From NCBI RefSeq assembly GCF_026241135.1, contig NZ_JAPFGA010000009.1:105997-169996 (forward strand): a stretch of DNA of 64,000 nt, read 5' to 3'. A model generated the notes under the pieces. That model saw only the letters and a list, made by a program, of their open reading frames with translations, did no database searches and had not been told where the DNA came from. The stretch's first letter is position 1. Every line of letters starts with the position of its first letter. The position numbers and the translations under genes are program-made. Below are positions 26,960-35,082 of the stretch, piece by piece. The DNA is from Galbibacter kalidii. GTDB lineage: Bacteria > Bacteroidota > Bacteroidia > Flavobacteriales > Flavobacteriaceae.

Positions 26960-28468
26960 ATGATAGACATATCCCAAAAAGAAATCTGGTTCGTCACTGG
27001 AAGCCAGCATCTCTACGGAGAGGAAACCCTAAAACAAGTAGCGAATAATTCAAAACAAATTGCTGAAGGGTTAAACAATTCAAAACACATCCCTGTAAGC
27101 ATAGTATTCAAACCTACAGTAAAAACCCCTTCGGAAATTACAGCATTGTGCGAAGCGGCCAATACATCAAAAAAATGTATCGGTATTGTGGCATGGATGC
27201 ATACTTTTTCACCTGCAAAAATGTGGATTTCCGGTTTGAGTATCCTCAACAAACCTTTGTGTCATTTGCACACCCAGTTCAATGCTGAAATTCCTTGGGA
27301 GAATATCGATATGGACTTTATGAATTTGAACCAATCGGCTCACGGCGATAGGGAATTTGGTTTTATGATGTCCCGAATGCGCAAAAAACGTAAAGTAGTG
27401 GTAGGTCATTGGCAGGAAGAGCGTGTAGAAAAGAAAATAGGTAATTGGTCGCGTGTGGCTTTGGGTTGGGACGAAATGAAAAACCTGAAAGTTGCCCGTA
27501 TCGGAGATAATATGCGCGAAGTAGCCGTAACCGAAGGTGATAAAGTGCAGGCGCAAATCCGTTTTGGAATGTCTGTAAACGGTTATGATTCAGCAGATGT
27601 GGTAGAAAAGATAAATGCAGTGAGCGAGGCTGAGCTTAGGTCACTTTTAAAAACTTATGAATCGGATTATAATTTAGCTGATAGCCTAAAAGAAGGCGGT
27701 GAAAAACGAGATTCCTTAGTTGAAGCTGCTAAAATTGAATTGGGCTTGCGTGCCTTTTTGGATGAAGGCGGATTTAAAGCCTTTACCGATACCTTTGAAA
27801 ATTTAGGTGAACTGAAACAATTGCCCGGTATCGCGGCACAACGCCTAATGGCCGATGGCTACGGTTTTGGAGCTGAAGGAGATTGGAAAACAGCAGCAAT
27901 GCTGCGTGTAATGAAAGTGATGGCACACGGGTTGGAAGGTGGAACTTCGTTCATGGAAGATTATACTTATCATTTTACACCACAAAAATCCTATGTTTTG
28001 GGATCGCATATGTTGGAAATTTGTCCGTCTATTGCTGATGCAAAACCGTCTTGCGAAGTACACCCGTTGGGAATTGGTGGGAAGAAAGATCCTGTACGTT
28101 TAGTGTTCAATGCCCCTGCCGGAAATGCTATCAACGCCTCTTTGGTAGATATGGGCAACCGCTTCCGATTGATTGTAAACGAAGTGGAAGCCGTAGAGCC
28201 CATGGGTGATTTACCAAAACTGCCTGTAGCCCGCGTGTTGTGGGATGCCAAACCTAATTTAGACATAGCCGCTACCACGTGGATTTTAGCGGGAGGGGCA
28301 CATCACACGGTGTATACCCAAGCCTTGACCACTGAATTTATGGAAGATTTTGCCGATATTGCTGGTATTGAATTACTCGTAATAGATGAAAAAACATCTG
28401 TTAGGGAATTTAAAAATACAATGAATGCTAATGAAGCATATTATCATTTGTTTCAACATAAATTATAA
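26960..28468 (+). CDS. araA: L-arabinose isomerase
   Basis: 502-residue isomerase converting L-arabinose to L-ribulose in the cytoplasm. The N-terminus [17 protein letters not shown] is diagnostic. The Mn-binding/catalytic residues correspond to Glu in [13 protein letters not shown], Glu in [12 protein letters not shown], His in [10 protein letters not shown] and His in [10 protein letters not shown] (E. coli Glu306, Glu333, His350, His450). Length agrees with E. coli (500). It is third in the araB-araD-araA order. Confidence 0.97.
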   Translation: MIDISQKEIWFVTGSQHLYGEETLKQVANNSKQIAEGLNNSKHIPVSIVFKPTVKTPSEITALCEAANTSKKCIGIVAWMHTFSPAKMWISGLSILNKPLCHLHTQFNAEIPWENIDMDFMNLNQSAHGDREFGFMMSRMRKKRKVVVGHWQEERVEKKIGNWSRVALGWDEMKNLKVARIGDNMREVAVTEGDKVQAQIRFGMSVNGYDSADVVEKINAVSEAELRSLLKTYESDYNLADSLKEGGEKRDSLVEAAKIELGLRAFLDEGGFKAFTDTFENLGELKQLPGIAAQRLMADGYGFGAEGDWKTAAMLRVMKVMAHGLEGGTSFMEDYTYHFTPQKSYVLGSHMLEICPSIADAKPSCEVHPLGIGGKKDPVRLVFNAPAGNAINASLVDMGNRFRLIVNEVEAVEPMGDLPKLPVARVLWDAKPNLDIAATTWILAGGAHHTVYTQALTTEFMEDFADIAGIELLVIDEKTSVREFKNTMNANEAYYHLFQHKL

Positions 28469-28484
28469 TTTTAATATAAGTACA

Positions 28485-28502
28485 GGCGCAATATTTTACG
28501 CC
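28485..28502. repeat. short palindrome between araA and galM
   Basis: GGCGCAATATTTTACGCC, imperfect; same GGCG...CGCC theme as 26754-26769. No terminator tail. Confidence 0.4.
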
Positions 28503-28529
28503 TTATCATTACTAATTAATCCATAAAAT

Positions 28530-29720
28530 ATGAAAACATTAAAACGAATTCTGGGTAGTATTGCCGCCATCACTTTTGTGTTTTTATGCGTTCAGTGTAA
28601 AAACGAAACAAAGAAAAAAGAAGGCAAAGAAGATCAGGAATCAGTTGTTGATGCCGAATCACTTGAAATAAGTAAATCTGCTTTTGGAAAATTACCTTCC
28701 GGGGAAGAGATTGATGAATACACCTTGGAAAACAGTAATGGGATGGAGGTCAGTATCATTACTTATGGCGGAATTATCACCGCCTTAAAAATACCGAATA
28801 AATCGGGTAAAATTGAAGATGTGGTATTGGGATATGGTTCCTTAGAGTCTTATTTGAAGAGCAGCCCATATTTCGGAGCATTGATTGGCCGTTATGGAAA
28901 CAGGATAGCCAATGGAAAATTCTCTATCGACGGAAAGGAATATACATTGGCTCAAAATGATGGGAAAAATCATTTACACGGTGGAGAAAAAGGCTTTGAT
29001 AAAGTAGTTTGGGAAGCCACTCAAATCAAAAACGAGGAATCCGTTTCATTACAACTCAGTTATTTGAGCAAGGATATGGAAGAAGGCTATCCGGGGAATC
29101 TTAAAACTACAGTAGTGTACACCTTGGATGATTCCAATACGCTTAATGTGAGTTATGAGGCCGAAACTGATAAAAAGACAGTGGTTAATCTAACACAGCA
29201 TTCTTACTTTAACCTGTCCGGAGATTTCTCAAAAGATATTTTGGATCATGAGGTGGTTATCAATGCTGATGCTTTTTTACCTGTGGATGAAACCTTAATC
29301 CCTACCGGGGAATTGACCAAAGTTGCTGATACGCCTTTTGATTTTATTACTGCCAAAACCATTGGTAAAGAAATCAATGCTGAAGACGAACAACTTAAGC
29401 GTGGTAAAGGCTATGACCATTGTTGGGTGTTGAATGATCAAGATAAAGGAATGCGCTTTGCAGCCTCTGCTTATCACAAGGAAAGTGGTCGTTTTATGGA
29501 AGTTTATACAGATGAACCCGGAATACAGTTTTATACCGGAAACTTTTTAGACGGAACTTTACCTGCAAAAAATGGCGGCACTTATGCACATCGAACAGGT
29601 TTTTGTCTGGAAACACAACATTATCCAGATTCGCCTAACCAAACAGATTTCCCAACAGTAATTTTAAATCCCGGGGAAACATATAAAACCAAAACCTCTT
29701 TTAAATTTTCAGTGAAATAA
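28530..29720 (+). CDS. galM: aldose 1-epimerase, exported lipoprotein
   Basis: 396 residues. Lipobox CVQC (Cys24) and a Lys/Glu-rich linker, then a GalM-type mutarotase domain. Seen: ALIGRYGNRIANGKFSIDGKEY, NHLHGGEKGFDKVVWE (substrate His), NLTQHSYFNLSG (catalytic His) and GFCLETQHYPDSPNQ (catalytic Glu). It interconverts alpha and beta anomers; its position before the symporter and its export suggest it supplies the anomer that the transporter prefers. Family members without a signal peptide are about 345 residues; the extra length here is the lipoprotein leader. Confidence 0.92.
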   Translation: MKTLKRILGSIAAITFVFLCVQCKNETKKKEGKEDQESVVDAESLEISKSAFGKLPSGEEIDEYTLENSNGMEVSIITYGGIITALKIPNKSGKIEDVVLGYGSLESYLKSSPYFGALIGRYGNRIANGKFSIDGKEYTLAQNDGKNHLHGGEKGFDKVVWEATQIKNEESVSLQLSYLSKDMEEGYPGNLKTTVVYTLDDSNTLNVSYEAETDKKTVVNLTQHSYFNLSGDFSKDILDHEVVINADAFLPVDETLIPTGELTKVADTPFDFITAKTIGKEINAEDEQLKRGKGYDHCWVLNDQDKGMRFAASAYHKESGRFMEVYTDEPGIQFYTGNFLDGTLPAKNGGTYAHRTGFCLETQHYPDSPNQTDFPTVILNPGETYKTKTSFKFSVK

Positions 29721-29724
29721 ACAA

Positions 29725-31344
29725 ATGAAGACATTAGATACTTTTGATTGGATAGCAATTGGATTCTATTTCCTCTTGCTAGCAGGGATTGCCGTGTGGG
29801 TTATCCGAAAGAAAAACAGTACCACCGAAGATTATTTCCTTGCCGGACGTAATGTGGGCTGGTTTGTGGTTGGCGCATCTATTTTTGCGTCCAATATCGG
29901 TTCAGAACACGTGGTTGGTCTTGCCGGAGCAGGTGCGGGTGATAAACTACCGATGCTAATTTACGAAATCCAAGCCTGGGTGGTATTGATGCTCGGTTGG
30001 ATATTCCTGCCGTTTTATGCTCGCAGCGGAGTGTTTACCATGCCCGAATTTTTGGAAAAACGTTTTGATGCACGTTCGCGTTGGGTACTTTCCGTATTTT
30101 CCATCATAGCTTATGTATTGACCAAAATATCGGTGACCATTTATGCAGGTGGAATTGTGGTTTCTGCTTTATTAGGAATTAACTTTTGGACAGGAGCTTT
30201 AGCAACCGTGATACTTACCGGAATTTATACTATTTTGGGAGGAATGCGAGCCGTGGTCTATACCGAAACACTCCAAGCCATCTTGCTGGTTATTGGTGCG
30301 GCTGTACTGACCGTCATTGGTTTAGACAAAGTAGGCGGATGGGAAAGTATGACTGAGACCGTAACTCCGGAATACCTTAATATGTGGCGCTCTATGGACG
30401 ATCCTAATTTTCCATGGTTCCCGCTATTGACAGCGAGTACCATTGTTGGGATTTGGTATTGGTGTACCGATCAATATATCGTTCAACGTGTACTTACAGC
30501 CAAAAACATAAAAGAAGGTAGGCGCGGAACTATTTTTGGCGCTTTGCTGAAATTACTTCCGGTATTTTTGTTCTTGATTCCGGGAATTATCGCCTTGACA
30601 TTGAAGATGCGTGGCGAACTGGAGTGGGATTCTCCTGATGAAGCCTTTCCGGTGCTGATGAGTAATTTGTTGCCATCCGGTTTACGCGGACTCGTAGCTG
30701 CAGGATTATTAGCTGCATTGATGAGTTCGTTGGCCTCGGTGTTCAACTCGTGTTCTACCTTGTTTACGGTAGATATTTATAAAAAATTAAGACCCAACAC
30801 ACCCGAAAAGAAATTGGTGCAAACTGGACAGATCACCACCTTTTTTATTGTAATTATCGGTATAATCTGGATTCCGATTATGGCAAATATCTCAGGAGTA
30901 CTATATGAATACTTGCAGAGTGTGCAGTCTTATATTGCGCCTCCGATTACGGCAGTGTTCCTACTGGGAATTTTCTTTAAACGAATCAACGGAACAGGTG
31001 CCTTTGTTACCTTGGTTTCAGGGCTTGTTGTGGGAGCAGTGCGTATTGTGTTGGAGATAACAAAAGATTCGTTTGCTGAAAGCAGTTTGGTATATCAATT
31101 TGCTGATATGAATTTCCTCACCTTCAGTTCGTGGTTCTTCCTCTTCTGTGTAATATTGATTGTTGCCGTGAGTTGGCTTACACAAGCCCCTTCTGAAGAA
31201 AAAGTGAAGAATTTGACTTTCAGTACCATTTCTGAAGAAGAAAAATCCAATAATAGAAGCAGTTACAACTGGAAAGACATTACCATTTCCATTTTGGTAG
31301 TTGCTGTTGTGATAGCAGTGATGATTTTCTTTAACGGGAAGTAA
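29725..31344 (+). CDS. SSS-family sodium/sugar symporter
   Basis: 539-residue inner-membrane protein with about 14 hydrophobic helices, of the sodium:solute symporter family, SGLT branch: TEDYFLAGRNVGWFVVGASIFASNIGSEHVVG near the N-terminus and GLRGLVAAGLLAALMSSLASVFNSCSTLFTVDIYKK in the middle (sodium-binding helix 8 region). It starts four bases after the epimerase gene, so the two are translated from one mRNA. It is the only obvious inner-membrane importer in this transcription unit and so the probable L-arabinose transporter. Confidence 0.92.
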   Translation: MKTLDTFDWIAIGFYFLLLAGIAVWVIRKKNSTTEDYFLAGRNVGWFVVGASIFASNIGSEHVVGLAGAGAGDKLPMLIYEIQAWVVLMLGWIFLPFYARSGVFTMPEFLEKRFDARSRWVLSVFSIIAYVLTKISVTIYAGGIVVSALLGINFWTGALATVILTGIYTILGGMRAVVYTETLQAILLVIGAAVLTVIGLDKVGGWESMTETVTPEYLNMWRSMDDPNFPWFPLLTASTIVGIWYWCTDQYIVQRVLTAKNIKEGRRGTIFGALLKLLPVFLFLIPGIIALTLKMRGELEWDSPDEAFPVLMSNLLPSGLRGLVAAGLLAALMSSLASVFNSCSTLFTVDIYKKLRPNTPEKKLVQTGQITTFFIVIIGIIWIPIMANISGVLYEYLQSVQSYIAPPITAVFLLGIFFKRINGTGAFVTLVSGLVVGAVRIVLEITKDSFAESSLVYQFADMNFLTFSSWFFLFCVILIVAVSWLTQAPSEEKVKNLTFSTISEEEKSNNRSSYNWKDITISILVVAVVIAVMIFFNGK

Positions 31345-31384
31345 AGAAGTAAAAGAAGTTTTAAGTTGATTGAATATTTATTTT

Positions 31385-31424
31385 AACCCTTCAAGATACT
31401 TCAAGTATCTTGAAGGGTTTTTTA
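31385..31424. terminator. strong bidirectional terminator
   Basis: 17-bp perfect arms (31385-31401 and 31403-31419) around one C, flanked by T on the right and A/T on the left. It ends the araB-symporter unit and, read on the other strand, the GH97 gene, whose stop codon lies a few bases away. Built on the same AACCTTCAAG core as the junction palindromes. Confidence 0.8.
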
Positions 31425-31427
31425 ATA

Positions 31428-33335
31428 CTAAAACTTCATCACAAACCCACCATGAGGTTGTAGAGTTATGGAAGTTATCGAATCACTTTCAATATCTTGC
31501 TTGCTAAAGCCCGCCCCTGAATCGGTAATGAAAAACCCTTTTTTGTTTTTTAGAAAAGACAGGTCAATTGTGATTTCTTTTTTCTTGTTTTCCCCGTTGA
31601 TGCCTATCACAAACCAGATGTCGTTAAAACGTCTTGCCATCACCACATCCTTGCCCGGATATCCGGTGATGAATCTGGACTCATCCCAGTTCACAGGAAT
31701 GTCTTTAAGGTAGTCAACCACATAATCGGGTTGTTTGTTCATCCCTTCAGGGATTTCGGCAATATGTTGAATTCCGGACAGGAACAAAATGGGCAATGCC
31801 AATTCAAAAGCTGGTGTGGTCTTTCTTGTGATATTCGGAATGGAATCCAACACCATCGGGGTAAAATCCATCGGGTCAAACACATTTCGGGTAAAGGGTA
31901 AAAGCGCAGAATGTGAGGCTTGTTTATCTGCATTTTCTTGTTCAAATGTGATAAATTCTTCGCCTTTTATGGCTTCCACGGTCAATAGGTTGGGATAGGT
32001 GCGTTGCCAGCCTCGGGGGAGGGTGGCTCCGTGGAAATTCACTAACAATTTATGCTTGGTAGCATCCTGCAAAATATCGTGGTAATAGGCAATTACAGAC
32101 TGACCGTCACCGCCAAAAAAGTCGATTTTCACTCCCGAAACGCCTATTTCATTCAGTTTTTTGAATTCTGACACTCGATTTTCAGCAGTGACCAATTTAT
32201 CTCTTGGGGTGTAGGGTGTGGTATTCCAACTTCCGGCGGAATTGTACCAAACCAATACTTTTACGTCTTTCGTTTTGGCATAATCGACCAGTTCTTTCAT
32301 TCGGTCATAACCTATTTTTCGATCCCAATCGGCATCAATTAGACAATAAGGCCAATTCATATCAGCAGCGTATTCAATGAATTTTTTTGAGGTTTCATAA
32401 TTGGTGAAATCATCTTTCAGTAAGACCCAACTCCACGAAGAAAAACCGCCTTTTATGAAAGAAGTGTCCATATCGATGGCTTTTTCAGCTAAATCAGTGC
32501 CTAAAGTGCTTTCAGTAATGGTTTTTAGATCCCCGATGGCAAGAATACGCCAAGGGGTTTCCCAAGGCGTAGTAGATTCCGGATTTAGTGCACCATTGGG
32601 TAATGCTTCTTCTGATTGGGGGAAGGTTATTTTCAAAGATTGTGCTTCTTCGTTGTATTTTAGGTGGGAAGCACAATAATTATTTTTCAGTCCGGTTTCT
32701 GAAACCAATACCCAAGTATTTTCAGCTTTAAACAAGGCAGGAAAGACCCAACCTTCGCCAATTTCTGAAGTGATGTTTACAGGAACACCCATTTGATAAT
32801 GTTCTTCATAGGACGGATTGGTACTTTGCCAACCGGTTTTGGCTTTGGACATAGGTTGCAGCCAACTTTTGGTATTTGCTGTAAAATTGAACGTGGTTTT
32901 TTCATCAACAATTTTTTTCAGTTTTGAAGATGATTCAGGAAAGACATATTTAAAGGCGATCCCGTCGTTTGAAAGGTTGAAAACAACATTCATTTTCTGA
33001 TTGTTTTCATTTTCCAACGCTATGGTGTACTGATTGGCATGATAATCAATCTTCTTTTGCTTTCCTTGAAGCATGGTATAGCTGTCTGTATATTCTTCCG
33101 TAGCAATATTCAGGATTTTAAGTCCGTTGTAGAAATCGGCATTTTCTTGCAGAATTCCCAAGGATGAAGTGTCGAGAACGAGACTGTCGTGTTTAAACAC
33201 CCGGTAATACAGGTGGTTTTCTTTGGTGTTTACTTCCACCGAAAGCGAATTGTCTGGGCTGCTTAAATATTCACTTTTTTTGTGGGAACAGGACAATATC
33301 AATAGCCCAATGAGGAGGTAAAGTGATTTTTTCAT
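31428..33335 (-). CDS. GH97 glycoside hydrolase lipoprotein, probably retaining type
   Basis: 635 residues from the ATG at 33335 (start seven codons into the longest frame, giving the signal peptide MKKSLYLLIGLLILSC with lipobox Cys16). GH97 layout: N-terminal beta-supersandwich (to about 270), barrel with FSSWSWVLLKDDFTNYE, and C-terminal beta domain. GVSGVKIDFFGGDGQ places an Asp where retaining members such as BtGal97b have the nucleophile; inverting SusB-like enzymes lack it. TVEAIKGEEF holds the likely acid. Retaining GH97 act as alpha-galactosidases or beta-L-arabinopyranosidases; the locus favours the latter. A candidate AraR site is five bases upstream. Confidence 0.9.
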   Translation of the reverse strand: MKKSLYLLIGLLILSCSHKKSEYLSSPDNSLSVEVNTKENHLYYRVFKHDSLVLDTSSLGILQENADFYNGLKILNIATEEYTDSYTMLQGKQKKIDYHANQYTIALENENNQKMNVVFNLSNDGIAFKYVFPESSSKLKKIVDEKTTFNFTANTKSWLQPMSKAKTGWQSTNPSYEEHYQMGVPVNITSEIGEGWVFPALFKAENTWVLVSETGLKNNYCASHLKYNEEAQSLKITFPQSEEALPNGALNPESTTPWETPWRILAIGDLKTITESTLGTDLAEKAIDMDTSFIKGGFSSWSWVLLKDDFTNYETSKKFIEYAADMNWPYCLIDADWDRKIGYDRMKELVDYAKTKDVKVLVWYNSAGSWNTTPYTPRDKLVTAENRVSEFKKLNEIGVSGVKIDFFGGDGQSVIAYYHDILQDATKHKLLVNFHGATLPRGWQRTYPNLLTVEAIKGEEFITFEQENADKQASHSALLPFTRNVFDPMDFTPMVLDSIPNITRKTTPAFELALPILFLSGIQHIAEIPEGMNKQPDYVVDYLKDIPVNWDESRFITGYPGKDVVMARRFNDIWFVIGINGENKKKEITIDLSFLKNKKGFFITDSGAGFSKQDIESDSITSITLQPHGGFVMKF

Positions 33336-33339
33336 TTTT

Positions 33340-33358
33340 AAATGTTTGGTTAACACTT
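33340..33358 (-). promoter_or_regulatory. candidate AraR operator at GH97 start
   Basis: Plus strand reads AAATGTTTGGTTAACACTT (11 of 12 motif positions). On the gene's strand it reads AAGTGT-N7-ACATTT and lies just downstream of a TATATTTA -7-like element, where a bound repressor would block the start of transcription or translation. Confidence 0.55.
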
Positions 33359-33417
33359 ATAAATATAATCAATTTGTTAAGTTTAAAAAAATCAAACCGA
33401 AGAAGAATCATTATTCC

Positions 33418-33425
33418 TACTTTTG
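33418..33425 (+). promoter_or_regulatory. -7 element before MFS gene
   Basis: TACTTTTG is a perfect TAnnTTTG, 21 bases before the chosen ATG at 33447. No TTTG at the right -33 distance. The expected transcription start (about 33432) supports the downstream ATG over the one at 33423. Confidence 0.5.
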
Positions 33426-33446
33426 CAATCTGTTTTTTGGATAGCT

Positions 33447-34589
33447 ATGAACAAACTCACTCAACATCGCATTGCACTAAGTGCATTTTTTTTCCTGTCG
33501 GGAATCAATTTTGCGTCTTGGACATCGCGTATTCCGACGCTAAAAGAGCTTTACAATCTTAATGATGCTGAACTGGGCACAATTTTGATAGCAATGCCAT
33601 TGAGTTCATTTGCTGGGTTACCGATTTCAAGTTGGTTGGTGTCCCGTTTTGAGACCCGTATCCCGATGTTATTTGCCTTGCTGTCGATGTGTCTGGCATT
33701 GTTCAGCATTGGTTATGTAGATTCCATAGTCTTTTTTGTATTGAGCATTTGCGTCTTCTCCTTCTCCATGCGTATTGTGAATATCGCGATGAATACACAA
33801 TCCATTAACCTTCAAAAACTGTATAAGAAAAAGGTAGTAGGTTCATTTCACGGACTTTGGAGTTTAGGAGGCCTTTCGGGTGTTACTGTTTCAACTTTAA
33901 TGATAAAATTGGACATGAGTTTGTCCGCCCATATGCTTATTATTGCTGTTTGTTCCGTACTGGTAACTTTATGGGTATTCCGGTTTTTGCTGAAAAACGA
34001 TATTTCAACGGCAGGAAACAAACTCATTCTCGGAAAACCTGATACCTTTATACTGTTTTTAGGGCTTTTGGTGTTTTTTGCCGCCGTATGTGAAGGTGGG
34101 ATGTTCGATTGGAGTGGGCTCTACTTCAAAGAGGTGGTGAAAGCCGATGTATTCACTTATGGCTATCTTATTTTTATGGGATGTATGGCCTTGTCCCGTT
34201 TTTTTTCCGACGTATTTGTTGAAAAAATCGGATTGAAAAAAACCTATGTTATTTGTGCCGTACTTATTGCAATCGGAATGCTCACAGCTATTGTCTTTCC
34301 GTATTTTTGGACGGCTATGCTTGGGTTCTGTTTGGTAGGTTTTGGTACTTCGGCAGTGATCCCTATGACCTTTATGTTGGCAGGACAATCCAAAAAATAT
34401 TCCCCTGGGATGGCTATATCTATCATAGCTACTTATGGTATCACAGGCATGTTTGTCGGTCCGCCATTAATAGGCTATCTCTCACATAGTTTTGGATTAC
34501 AGCGCGCCTTTTTAGTGTTTGTGATCGCTGGATTGATGCTTATTCCTATTTCACGAAGTTTCTTTAAACGTCAGGATGTGGAGTTGTAA
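33447..34589 (+). CDS. MFS transporter, YbjJ/FucP-like
   Basis: 380 residues with 12 hydrophobic helices. The N-terminus FFLSGINFASWTSRIPTLKE and the later GLWSLGGLSGV resemble the YbjJ/fucose-permease-like branch of the major facilitator superfamily. Substrate is unknown; it may be a second monosaccharide importer or an exporter. It is divergent from GH97 (111 bases between start codons) and shares that regulatory region, so it could be controlled together with it. Confidence 0.8.
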   Translation: MNKLTQHRIALSAFFFLSGINFASWTSRIPTLKELYNLNDAELGTILIAMPLSSFAGLPISSWLVSRFETRIPMLFALLSMCLALFSIGYVDSIVFFVLSICVFSFSMRIVNIAMNTQSINLQKLYKKKVVGSFHGLWSLGGLSGVTVSTLMIKLDMSLSAHMLIIAVCSVLVTLWVFRFLLKNDISTAGNKLILGKPDTFILFLGLLVFFAAVCEGGMFDWSGLYFKEVVKADVFTYGYLIFMGCMALSRFFSDVFVEKIGLKKTYVICAVLIAIGMLTAIVFPYFWTAMLGFCLVGFGTSAVIPMTFMLAGQSKKYSPGMAISIIATYGITGMFVGPPLIGYLSHSFGLQRAFLVFVIAGLMLIPISRSFFKRQDVEL

Positions 34590-35082
34590 TATGACGACCA
34601 ATTTCTTCTAGATTTTCGATAAAAATTCTGCCTCCAATTCCAAAAATCACAATATCAGCACAGTAATTTTATGAAATTGTCAATAGAATGACAAAATAGT
34701 ATTAAAAATAAGGTCTTTCTGAAACTACTTTTGTTGTTAGTTAATTGTTATTGTTCATTTTGTGAATAATAGCTTCATATAGCTGTTTCTTGAGACGTAC
34801 TCTCTTGAAGCGCAATAATTAAAGTTTGAATTAGTTAGCCTATCAGCTGTAAAATGAATCCCTTTTATATAGGCTGTCGGCTAACAATGATTTACTTTGT
34901 TTTATAAGTTAGCACTTAACTTTTGAGGGGGTATTGCTGCTAGAGCAATGCCTCTTTGAAAGTGTTTAACTTACTGCTGTTGTTGTTTTTAGGGTATTTC
35001 TTCTTTCACAGCTATATAGATAACGGGTTTGTTTTTAGAATCCACAGGATCAATCAACTTTATTAATTAAAAAAACATTTGT
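34590..35082. promoter_or_regulatory. leader/promoter region of second susC
   Basis: No ORF. It contains a perfect -7 TACTTTTG (34726-34733) without a matching -33. A perfect 17-bp palindrome AAGTTAGCACTTAACTT (34906-34922) overlaps a TAACTTTTG with a TTTG 17 bases upstream (34896-34899). The leader before the ATG at 35083 would then be about 150 bases. The palindrome has AraR-like half-sites but a 5-base, not 7-base, spacer, so it may belong to another regulator. Confidence 0.4.

Noticed and set aside
34906..34922. Counting the second-susC palindrome as an AraR site
   Set aside because: Half-sites are similar (AAGTTA/TAACTT) but the spacer is 5 instead of 7 bases, which would put the halves on different faces of the helix.
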